In this document: positions 17,067-24,568 of the stretch, piece after piece
Layout of the letters: each line of letters opens with the position of its first letter
How positions within the stretch are numbered: the first letter of the stretch is position 1
NCBI GenBank assembly: GCA_963835705.1
Contig: CAWIGR010000011.1
Coordinates: forward strand, 62,001-126,000
Origin: JACVRW01 sp963835705
GTDB taxonomy: Bacteria; Actinomycetota; Thermoleophilia; Solirubrobacterales; Thermoleophilaceae
Reading direction: 5' to 3'
Length of the DNA stretch: 64,000 nt
Made by a program: the position numbers and the translations under genes
Notes under the pieces: model-generated
Seen by the model: only the letters and a program-made list of their open reading frames with translations
Told to the model about the DNA's origin: nothing
The model's database searches: none

Positions 17067-17646
17067 ATGACCGCAGCGTTCAGCCCCGGCACCACCTTTG
17101 CCGGCTATCGGGTCGAGTCGCTGCTCGGCCGCGGCGGAATGGGCGTGGTCTACCGGGCCCGGGACGTCTCGCTCGACCGGCCGGTGGCGCTCAAGCTGAT
17201 CGCGCCGGAGCTGGCCGAGGACGAGCGATTCCGGGCCCGCTTCCTGCGTGAGTCGCGGCTCGCCGCGTCGCTCGACCACCCGAACGTCGTGCCGATCCAC
17301 GAGGCCGGCGAACGCGACGGCCAGCTGTACCTGGCGATGCGCTACGTGGAGGGGAGCGATCTGAGGACGCTGCTCGACCGCGAGGGGAAGCTCTCGCCCG
17401 AACGCGCTCTGGGGGTGCTGGCCAAGATCGCCGACGCTGGACGCCGCGCACAGGCGCGGGCTGGTCCACCGGGACGTGAAGCCCGGAAACGTGCTGCGCG
17501 TGAAGAACGGCATCCTCGGCAGCTTCGAGTTCGACGCGAACGGCGACACGACCTCCGGCGCGGTGACCATGTATCGCATCGAGAAGGGCAAGCCGCGCGT
17601 GCACGCGGTGATCACTCCTCCCGCCGAGCTGGTCGGCCGGCGGTAG
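17067..17646 (+). pseudogene. Receptor kinase pseudogene: kinase N-lobe joined to ligand-domain tail
   Basis: The first 123 codons match the intact receptors: FAGYRVESLLGRGGMGVVYR, then VALKLIAPELAEDERF. At 17437 the frame shifts by one (equivalent to losing two bases in the GAC-GC(G)-CTG region), and the next frame continues LDAAHRRGLVHRDVKPGNVL. This runs straight into VKNGILGSFEFDANGD and a tail ending ITPPAELVGRR, which belong to the C-terminus of a leucine-binding-protein-like domain. The rest of the kinase, the membrane helix, the propeller and most of the ligand domain (roughly 2.4 kb in the paralogs) are missing. No active kinase can be made. Confidence 0.85.
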
Positions 17647-17658
17647 GCGGCCGCGCGT

Positions 17659-17674
17659 TTACCGGCTGTTACCG
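17659..17674 (+). promoter_or_regulatory. TTACCG direct repeat upstream of the second small exported gene
   Basis: Exact second copy of TTACCG-GCTG-TTACCG, 84 bases before the ATG at 17759, at nearly the same distance as in the first copy. Surrounding bases differ more, suggesting that the element itself is under selection. Confidence 0.5.
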
Positions 17675-17758
17675 ATCGTCACCCCGCGCTGAAACCGTGC
17701 GGGCGGAAGCTACGTCGCGAATCCGGCCACACCGTAGCCGGCACCTAAGGAGGAAAGA

Positions 17759-18223
17759 ATGCTTCGACGTAGCAACATCCTCACCGCCGCGGCCCTCGCG
17801 CTGTGCTGCGCGCTCGCGCCGGCCGCCGCGGCCGACCCCTTCACGGACTCGGAGCGCAAGCTGGTCGAGGAGTACCAGGCCCAGCAGTCGGTCGGCGGGC
17901 CGGGCCCGTTCACGGACGCGGAGCGCAAGCTGGTCGAGGAGTACCAGGCCCAGCAGTCGGTCGGCGCGCCCGGCCCCTACACCGACTCGGAGCGCGAGCT
18001 GGTCGAGTCGCCCGAGGTGCAGCAGATGGTGAACCGAATCGGCGGCGAGCTCAGCGCGAGTTCCCCGGTCGTTTCGGTCAGCGCGCCTTCTGGCGGCTTC
18101 GACTGGGACGACGCCGGCATCGGCGCTGCCGGGATGGTGGCGCTGTTCAGCATCGCGGCCGGATCGGCGTTGCTGATCGCAGGACGCCGGCGCCGCCACG
18201 GCGCCAAGGTCGCGACGCACTGA
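17759..18223 (+). CDS. Small exported protein with C-terminal anchor and internal repeats (copy 2)
   Basis: A 154-residue paralog of 16484-16945: signal peptide (MLRRSNILTAAALALCCALA, cleavage near AAA-DPF), then 23-residue repeats of the type PFTDSERKLVEEYQAQQSVG, then the shared ESPEVQQMVNRIGGELSAS region, membrane helix GIGAAGMVALFSIAAGSALL and an RRRR tail. AAGGAGG precedes the ATG by 5 bases. The repeats are charged, helical-looking and extracytoplasmic, so a spacer or coiled binding surface is possible. Function unknown. Confidence 0.8.
   Translation: MLRRSNILTAAALALCCALAPAAAADPFTDSERKLVEEYQAQQSVGGPGPFTDAERKLVEEYQAQQSVGAPGPYTDSERELVESPEVQQMVNRIGGELSASSPVVSVSAPSGGFDWDDAGIGAAGMVALFSIAAGSALLIAGRRRRHGAKVATH
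17837..18013 (+). repeat. 69-bp in-frame tandem repeat (23 residues, 2.6 copies)
   Basis: Unit 1 at 17837-17905 and unit 2 at 17906-17974 are nearly identical at DNA level. A third, partial unit follows (PYTDSERELVES) and merges into the part shared with copy 1, which has only this last unit. The repeat has therefore expanded in copy 2 since the duplication. Confidence 0.85.
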
Positions 18224-18259
18224 GTCAGGCCGAGTGTCGACCAGGGACGGTCACCTCGA

Positions 18260-18288
18260 GAGGGGCGGCGCCGGTGGCGCCGCCCCTC
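18260..18288 (+). terminator. Intrinsic terminator hairpin after small exported copy 2
   Basis: Perfect 13-bp stem GAGGGGCGGCGCC with a GGT loop, followed by GCGCGCTTTCGC. Homologous to the hairpin at 16974-17002. Confidence 0.75.
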
Positions 18289-18317
18289 GCGCGCTTTCGC
18301 ATCCCCCAAACCGGTGA

Positions 18318-18323
18318 TACGGT
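18318..18323 (+). promoter_or_regulatory. TACGGT -10 element of the receptor kinase operon
   Basis: GGTGATACGGTCGG, 25 bases before the ATG at 18349. It is the only promoter-like element seen for the three kinases, whose coding regions are separated by 2 bases each. Confidence 0.5.
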
Positions 18324-18348
18324 CGGCGGGGACTCGTAGATACAAGAG

Positions 18349-21300
18349 ATGAAGGCAACGTTCACCCCCGGGACGCCCTTCGCCGGCTATCGGGTGGACT
18401 CGCTCGTCGGTCGCGGCGGGATGGGAGTGGTCTATCGGGCCACGGACCTCTCGTTGGACCGGCCGGTTGCGCTGAAGCTGGTTGCGCCGGAGCTGACTGA
18501 GGACGATCACTTCCGCGCGCGCTTCCTGCGCGAGCCGCGGCTTGCCGCGTCGCTTGACCATCCCAACGTGATCCCGATCTACGAGGCGGGCGAGCACGAC
18601 GGTCAGCTCTACCTGGCGATGCGCTTCGTGGAGGGGAGCGACCTGAGGAGCGTGCTCGAGCGCGAGGGCAGGCTGACGCCGGCGCGCACGGTGGATGTTC
18701 TGCGCCAGGTGGCCGGGGCACTTGACGCCGCCCACCGCCGCGCGCTGGTGCACCGCGACGTGAAGCCCGCCAACGTGCTCATCGACGAGAGCGGGCACGC
18801 CTACCTCACGGACTTCGGGATCACCAAGCAGCTCGGCGGCGAGTCGACCGACACCGGCCGCTTGGTCGGGACGCTCGACTACTTGGCGCCGGAGCAGATC
18901 CGCGGCGACCCCGTCGACGGCCGCACCGACGTCTACGCGCTCGGCTGCCTGCTGTACGAGTGCCTGTCCGGCGAGCCGCCGTTCCGGCGCGCGACCGAGG
19001 CCGAGACACTGTGGGCCCACATCCAGGAAGAGCCCCCGTCGCTCAAAGGGCACGCCGCGCTCGACCCGGTGCTGCGAAAGGCGCTCGCCAAGGACCGCGA
19101 GGACCGCTTCAAGACCTGCGCCGAGCTGATCGAGGCAGCCGCGCCGGCGCTCGGGATCCGCCCGCCCCGGGCGCCGCTCGCGCCGGCCGTGCTGCGGCGC
19201 CGAGGCCGGCGCCTCCTGGCCGCCGGCCTGCTCCTGCTGGCAGCGGTCATGGCCGCGGCGATCGTGGCGCTCACCGGGGGCGACGACCCCGGCGCCGAGC
19301 CGCTCGGAAACGGGGTGGCCGCGATCGACCCAGCGAACGGCGACGTCGCCTCGTTCACCGAGTTGCCGACGGCCCCAGGCAACGTCGCCGTGGGCGACGG
19401 CGCCGTCTGGGTGCTCAACAACGAGGAGCGGAGCGTCTCCCGAATCGATCCCGAGACGAACGAGATCACCGACACGTTCGAGACGGCAGGCGTGCCGAGC
19501 GAGCTCGCGGTCGGCGAGGGCGCGTTGTGGATCGGGAACGCCGGGGGCAAGGGGGAGACCAACGTCATGGTCAGCGTCTCGCGCATGGATCCCGATTCGG
19601 GCCGGATCACGCGAACCGCGCGGCTGCGCGGCGAGGGGGTCGCTTACCCGGTCGCGGGCACGCCCCGGCTCGCGGTGGGCGCCGGGGCGGTCTGGGCGAT
19701 CAACCCGGAAGGAAGCGTGGCCCGAATCGACCCGGCGAGCGGAAGGGTTGTGCAGACAATCGAGGCAAAGGGCGGCGCCTGGACCATCGCGGCCGGCGAC
19801 GAGGGGGTCTGGTACCTCGGCCTCGACGACCCGCCGGCAGTCTCGAAGATCGATCCCCGCACGAACCGGGTCACCCAGACGGTCGCCGTGGGCGCCAACT
19901 CGCTGCGCGGGGTTGCGGTGGGCGCCGGCTCGGTGTGGGCGGCCGCGAACGAGGAGGGCGTGATCTGGCGCATTGAGCCGGGGCCCAGGCCGATCACGAG
20001 GACGATCGAAGTGGGGAGCGGGGTGAGCTTCGTCGCCTTCGGCGAAGGGAGCGTCTGGGGCGGGAACTACGTGGACGGCACGATCGCCCGGATCGATCCA
20101 CGTGCCAACAGGGTTACCGATAGGACCCCTGTGGGCGCACCCCAGGCGCTGGCGGCGGGCGCCGGCGCCGGGTGGGTCAGCGTGGCGGGGGAGGCGACGG
20201 AGGGCGCCCTCACGGAGTCGGCGTGCGGCGAAGTCGAGTCGGGCGGCGGCGCCCCGGACGTCCTGATCGCGTCCGACCTCCCGCTGCAAGGACCGTTCAG
20301 CTCAGACCCGCGGGCGGGCGAGGACGCGATCCGGCACGTGCTCGCACAGCGCGGCTTCCAGGCGGGCGAGCACACCGTCGGCTACCAGTCGTGCGACGTC
20401 TCCACCCCGCAGACCGGCGGATTCGAGTTCCGCAAGTGCGCCGCCAACGCGTCGGCGTACGCGCACGCGGAGCAGCTCGTCGCGGTGATCGGCCCCTGGT
20501 CCTCGTTCTGCGCCGAGGTCGAGCTCCCAATCATCAACCGCGCGCCCGGCGGACCGCCGGCGGTGGTCAGCTTCTCCGCCACCCAGTCCGGGCTGACGCG
20601 AGGCGGCCCGCTCGCGCGGCCCGGCGGGCTCGGGACGCCGGGCGAGCCGCAGGTGTACTACCCCACCGGGGTGCGGAACTTCGCACGGCTAGTGCCTCGG
20701 GAGGACCTGCAGGGCGTGGCCAACGCGATGCTCGCGAAGGAGCTCGGGATCGAGCGGGTCTACATCGTCCACGAACCCGCGCCGCCGGAGGACAGGATCG
20801 AATGGGCGGATCCATTCCGACGGGCTGCCCGCCGGCTCGGCATCGCGGTCGTGGGCTACGACACGTACAACCCCGAGGCGAGGAGCTACGAAGCGCTCGC
20901 CGCTCGGGTCGCCGGCTCCGGCGCCCAGGGCGTGTTCCTGGTCGGCGACGTGTTCGACGGCGCGGACCGGGTGCTGAAGGCCCTGCGCGCCCGCCTGGGC
21001 GACGGCGTCCCGATCATGGGCATCGGCGACAGGCTCGGCCCGATCCCGGAGCTCGTGAAGCGCGCCGGGGCCGCGGCGCGCGGGCTGTACGTGACCTCCA
21101 CGGACGTGCCCGCCGGCGCACGTAAGAAGGGCGCCGAGGCGCGGCGCATCGCCCGCGACCTCGGCACGCTCGACGCCCCCGTCGCCTACCAGCTCCCCGC
21201 CGCGCAGGTCACCGAGGTGGTGCTCGACGCGATCGCCCGCTCCGACGGCACGCGTGAGTCGGTGCTCGAGGAGCTGCGCGGCACCGAGGTAAAGGACGGG

Positions 21301-21465
21301 ATCCTCGGCGACTTCCGCCTCGACCGCAACGGCGACATCACGCCCGGCCAGATTCCCGTCTTCCGCGTGACCGGCGCGACCCCCGCGGACGTCAACGTCT
21401 TCGAGTACTTCCAGGGCGCGACCATCGACCGGGTGCTGACGGTGCCGTCGAGCCTCACCGACTGA
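18349..21465 (+). CDS. Receptor Ser/Thr kinase with propeller and ligand-binding ectodomain (1)
   Basis: A 1038-residue single-pass receptor. Residues 15-265 are a Hanks-type kinase with all key motifs: GRGGMGVVYRA at 21, catalytic Lys 43 (VALKL), HRDVKPAN at 135, DFG at 155, APE at 180. A basic stretch (RRRGRR) precedes one membrane helix at about 289-309. Outside, residues 318-625 form a Vgb/YVTN-like beta-propeller with repeated VAVGxGAVW and SRIDPxT blades. Residues from about 635 form a type-1 periplasmic-binding fold like Leu/Ile/Val-binding proteins (DVLIASDLPLQGPFSSDP). Four ectodomain cysteines (ACGEV, QSCD, RKCAAN, SFCAEV) recur in all three paralogs and probably form disulfides. 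Likely phosphorylates cytoplasmic proteins on ligand binding. Confidence 0.9.
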   Translation: MKATFTPGTPFAGYRVDSLVGRGGMGVVYRATDLSLDRPVALKLVAPELTEDDHFRARFLREPRLAASLDHPNVIPIYEAGEHDGQLYLAMRFVEGSDLRSVLEREGRLTPARTVDVLRQVAGALDAAHRRALVHRDVKPANVLIDESGHAYLTDFGITKQLGGESTDTGRLVGTLDYLAPEQIRGDPVDGRTDVYALGCLLYECLSGEPPFRRATEAETLWAHIQEEPPSLKGHAALDPVLRKALAKDREDRFKTCAELIEAAAPALGIRPPRAPLAPAVLRRRGRRLLAAGLLLLAAVMAAAIVALTGGDDPGAEPLGNGVAAIDPANGDVASFTELPTAPGNVAVGDGAVWVLNNEERSVSRIDPETNEITDTFETAGVPSELAVGEGALWIGNAGGKGETNVMVSVSRMDPDSGRITRTARLRGEGVAYPVAGTPRLAVGAGAVWAINPEGSVARIDPASGRVVQTIEAKGGAWTIAAGDEGVWYLGLDDPPAVSKIDPRTNRVTQTVAVGANSLRGVAVGAGSVWAAANEEGVIWRIEPGPRPITRTIEVGSGVSFVAFGEGSVWGGNYVDGTIARIDPRANRVTDRTPVGAPQALAAGAGAGWVSVAGEATEGALTESACGEVESGGGAPDVLIASDLPLQGPFSSDPRAGEDAIRHVLAQRGFQAGEHTVGYQSCDVSTPQTGGFEFRKCAANASAYAHAEQLVAVIGPWSSFCAEVELPIINRAPGGPPAVVSFSATQSGLTRGGPLARPGGLGTPGEPQVYYPTGVRNFARLVPREDLQGVANAMLAKELGIERVYIVHEPAPPEDRIEWADPFRRAARRLGIAVVGYDTYNPEARSYEALAARVAGSGAQGVFLVGDVFDGADRVLKALRARLGDGVPIMGIGDRLGPIPELVKRAGAAARGLYVTSTDVPAGARKKGAEARRIARDLGTLDAPVAYQLPAAQVTEVVLDAIARSDGTRESVLEELRGTEVKDGILGDFRLDRNGDITPGQIPVFRVTGATPADVNVFEYFQGATIDRVLTVPSSLTD

Positions 21466-21467
21466 CC

Positions 21468-24400
21468 GTGAAGACCGGCACGACCTTCGCGGGCTATCGC
21501 GTGGATTCGTTGGTCGGTCGCGGCGGGATGGGTGTGGTGTACCGGGCCACGGATTTGTCGCTGGAGCGGCCGGTGGCGCTGAAGCTGATCGCGCCGGAGC
21601 TGGCCGAGGACGAGCGCTTTCGGGCGCGTTTCCTGCGCGAGCCCCGGCTGGCGGCGTCGCTCGACCATCCGAACGTGATTCCGATCTACGAGGCGGGCGA
21701 GCACGACGGCCAGCTCTATCTGGCGATGCGGTTCGTCGAGGGGAGCGACCTGGGCAGCGTGCTCGAGCGCGAGCGCAAGCTTTCGCCCGAGCGGGCGCTG
21801 GCGGTGTTGGCCCAGGTGGCGGGCGCGCTGGACGCGGCGCACCGGCGCGCGCTGGTGCATCGCGACGTGAAGCCCGCCAACGTGCTGATCGACGAGGACG
21901 GGCACGCCTACCTGACCGACTTCGGCATCACCAAGCAGCTCGGCGGCGAGGCGACGGACACCGGCCGGGTGGTCGGCACGCTCGACTACCTGGCGCCGGA
22001 GCAGATCCGGGGCGACCCGGTCGACGGCCGCACGGACTGCTACGCGTTGGGCTGTGTGCTGTACGAGTGCCTGGCCGGCCGGCCGCCATTCCGTCGCGAC
22101 ACCGAGGCGGAGACGCTGTGGGCGCACATGCAGGAGCCGCCCGCGCCGCTGCGCGGCCAGCCGCGGCTCGACCCGGTGCTGCGCAAGGCGCTCGCAAAGA
22201 ACCGCGAGGAGCGCTACCGGAGCTGCGCCGAGCTGGTCGAGGCCGCCGCGCCGGCGCTCGGACTACAGGCGCCCCGGCGCCCGCTCGCATCCGCCACGCT
22301 CCGGCGCCGCGGGCGGCGCCTGCTCGCCGCGGGCCTGTTGTTGCTCGTGGCGGTCATTGGACTGGCGGTCGTCGCCCTCACGGGCGGCGACGACATCGAT
22401 GCCGAGCCGCTCGGGAACGGAGTGGCCGCGATCGACCCCGCGGACGGTGACGTCACGTCCTTCACCGAGTCGCGCACGCCGCCGGGCAACGTCGCCGTGG
22501 GCGAGGGCGCGGTCTGGGCCCTGAACAACGAGGAGCGGACCGTGTCTCGCATCGACCCGGAGACGAAGGAGGTCTCGGAGACGTTCGACACGCCCAGTGT
22601 GCCGAGTGAGCTCGCGGCCGGCGCGGGGGCGCTATGGATCGGGAACGCGGGCGGCGGAGATTTCAGCAACGCCACGGTCAGCGTGTCCCGGCTCGATCCC
22701 GACTCGGGCCGTGTCACGCACACCGTGCGGCTCCGCGGCCGCGAGGGCGTGTATCCCGTGGCGGGCGCGCCCCGGCTTGCGGTGGGCGCCGGTGCCGTGT
22801 GGGCGGCCAACCCCGACGGGAGCGTGTCGCGCATCGATCCCGAGAGCGGACGGCTCGTCGCCACCATCGAGGCCCCGTCAGGCGCGTGGACGATCGCCGC
22901 CGGCCGGGAGGGAGTCTGGTTCCTCGCCTTCGAGGACGATCCGCTCGCGGTCCGACGGATCGACCCGCGCACGAACCGCGTCGCGGAGACGATCCCGATC
23001 GCCGCGAGCGGCCTGCTGGGAGTGACCGTCGGGGCCGGCTCGGTGTGGGCGGCCGCCGAGGACGAGGGCCTTCTCTGGCGGATCGAGCCGGGGCCGAGGC
23101 CGATCACCAAGTCGATCGACGTCGGGAAGGGCGCGAGTCTAGTCGCCTTCGGCGACGGAGCGGTCTGGACGGGCAACTACGTCGACGGAGCGGTCTCCCG
23201 GATCGATCCGGGCACGAACACCGTGACTTCGAGAACGTCGATCGGCACCCCACAGGCTCTGGCCGCCGGTGCCGGCGCGGCCTGGGTAAGCGTGGCGGGC
23301 GGGACGACCGAGGGAGCCCTCACCGCAGCGGGCTGCGGAGAGGTCGCCTCGGGCGGGGCGACTCCGGACGTCCTGATCGCCTCGGACTTCCCGCTCCAGG
23401 GTCCCACCAGCGTCGACCCACGGGCGCAGGAGGGCGCAATCCGCGTCGCGCTCGAGCGGCGCGGATTCAGGGCCGGCGACTACACGGTCGGCTACCAGTC
23501 ATGCGACCCCTCCACCCCGCAAACCGGCGGCTTCGAGTTTCGCAAGTGCGCCGCCAACGCCTCCGCCTTCGCACGCGCGGAGCAGCTGGTGGCCGTGGTG
23601 GGCCCCTATTCCTCGTACTGTGGCGCGGTTCAGCTCCCGATCCTCAACCGCGCTCCGGGTGGCCCGCTCGCGATCGTAAGCCCGATAGCCACGCACTCGG
23701 GGCTCACCCGCGGCGGCCGGCTCGACGAGGTCGGGGGGGAGCCAGGCATCTACTACCCGACGGGCGTGCGCAACTTCGCCCGGGTCGTTCCTCGCGAGGA
23801 CCTCCAGGGAGTGGCGCAGGCCATGCTCGCCAAGGAGCTCGGGCTCAGGCGGGTCTTCCTGCTCTACGAACAGGATGGGATCGGAGGGAGCCCGAGGATC
23901 ACTTACACGGACCCGTTCAGCAGGGCCGCCGGTCGCTTGGATGTCGGAGTCGCCGGCTCCGCGGTCTTCGATCCCGAGGCAAAGAGCTATGACGCGCTCG
24001 CGCAGAGGGTCGCTCGCTCCGGCGCCCAGGGCGTCTTCGTGGGTGGCTTCGCCGGCGCGGAGATGGCAGCTCGGCTGGTGAAGGCGCTGCGCGCCCGCAT
24101 GGGCCAGAGTGCGGTGATCATGGCCACCGAGCCGCTCGGCCCGGTCCCGGACCTGCTGGAGCTCGCCGGGCCGGCCGCGCACGGTCTCTACATGAGCGCC
24201 CTGGACGTCCCACCCGCCGCCCGCGAGGGGAGCCCGGCGGGGCGGAGCTTTGCGCGCGACTTCGGGACGTTTGACGACCCGGTCCAGGGTGTTCTGACGG
24301 CGGCGCAGGCGACCGACGTCGTGCTGGACGCGATCGCACGCTCCGACGGGACGCGAGCCTCGGTGCTCCAGGAGCTTCGCACCGTGGAGGTGGAGGACGG

Positions 24401-24566
24401 CCTCCTGGGCGACTTCCGGCTCGATCGCCACGGGGACATCACTCCGGCCCAGATCCCGATCTTCCGCGTGAGTGGCCGCGCGCCGCCGAACGCTCGTGTG
24501 TTCGACTCGTTCCGCGGATCCGTCGTCGACCGCGTCATGACGGTGCCGAAAAGCCTGTCGGGCTGA
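21468..24566 (+). CDS. Receptor Ser/Thr kinase with propeller and ligand-binding ectodomain (2)
   Basis: A 1032-residue tandem paralog with the same domain order and intact kinase motifs (GRGGMGVVYRA, VALKLIAPE, HRDVKPANVLIDE, TDFGITKQLGG, LAPEQI). Begins with GTG 2 bases after the previous stop, so it is translated from the same message. The kinase half is almost the same as in the neighbours, whereas the propeller and the ligand-binding half differ clearly, with changes and small indels around the ligand pocket loops (for example GGRLDEVGGEPGIYYPTGVR). This pattern fits divergence in ligand with conserved output. Confidence 0.9.
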   Translation: MKTGTTFAGYRVDSLVGRGGMGVVYRATDLSLERPVALKLIAPELAEDERFRARFLREPRLAASLDHPNVIPIYEAGEHDGQLYLAMRFVEGSDLGSVLERERKLSPERALAVLAQVAGALDAAHRRALVHRDVKPANVLIDEDGHAYLTDFGITKQLGGEATDTGRVVGTLDYLAPEQIRGDPVDGRTDCYALGCVLYECLAGRPPFRRDTEAETLWAHMQEPPAPLRGQPRLDPVLRKALAKNREERYRSCAELVEAAAPALGLQAPRRPLASATLRRRGRRLLAAGLLLLVAVIGLAVVALTGGDDIDAEPLGNGVAAIDPADGDVTSFTESRTPPGNVAVGEGAVWALNNEERTVSRIDPETKEVSETFDTPSVPSELAAGAGALWIGNAGGGDFSNATVSVSRLDPDSGRVTHTVRLRGREGVYPVAGAPRLAVGAGAVWAANPDGSVSRIDPESGRLVATIEAPSGAWTIAAGREGVWFLAFEDDPLAVRRIDPRTNRVAETIPIAASGLLGVTVGAGSVWAAAEDEGLLWRIEPGPRPITKSIDVGKGASLVAFGDGAVWTGNYVDGAVSRIDPGTNTVTSRTSIGTPQALAAGAGAAWVSVAGGTTEGALTAAGCGEVASGGATPDVLIASDFPLQGPTSVDPRAQEGAIRVALERRGFRAGDYTVGYQSCDPSTPQTGGFEFRKCAANASAFARAEQLVAVVGPYSSYCGAVQLPILNRAPGGPLAIVSPIATHSGLTRGGRLDEVGGEPGIYYPTGVRNFARVVPREDLQGVAQAMLAKELGLRRVFLLYEQDGIGGSPRITYTDPFSRAAGRLDVGVAGSAVFDPEAKSYDALAQRVARSGAQGVFVGGFAGAEMAARLVKALRARMGQSAVIMATEPLGPVPDLLELAGPAAHGLYMSALDVPPAAREGSPAGRSFARDFGTFDDPVQGVLTAAQATDVVLDAIARSDGTRASVLQELRTVEVEDGLLGDFRLDRHGDITPAQIPIFRVSGRAPPNARVFDSFRGSVVDRVMTVPKSLSG

Positions 24567-24568
24567 CG

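Noticed and set aside
17067..17646. A functional mini-kinase
   Set aside because: It stops after the HRDVKPGN segment, lacks DFG and APE motifs, and needs a frame change to reach the ligand-domain tail.
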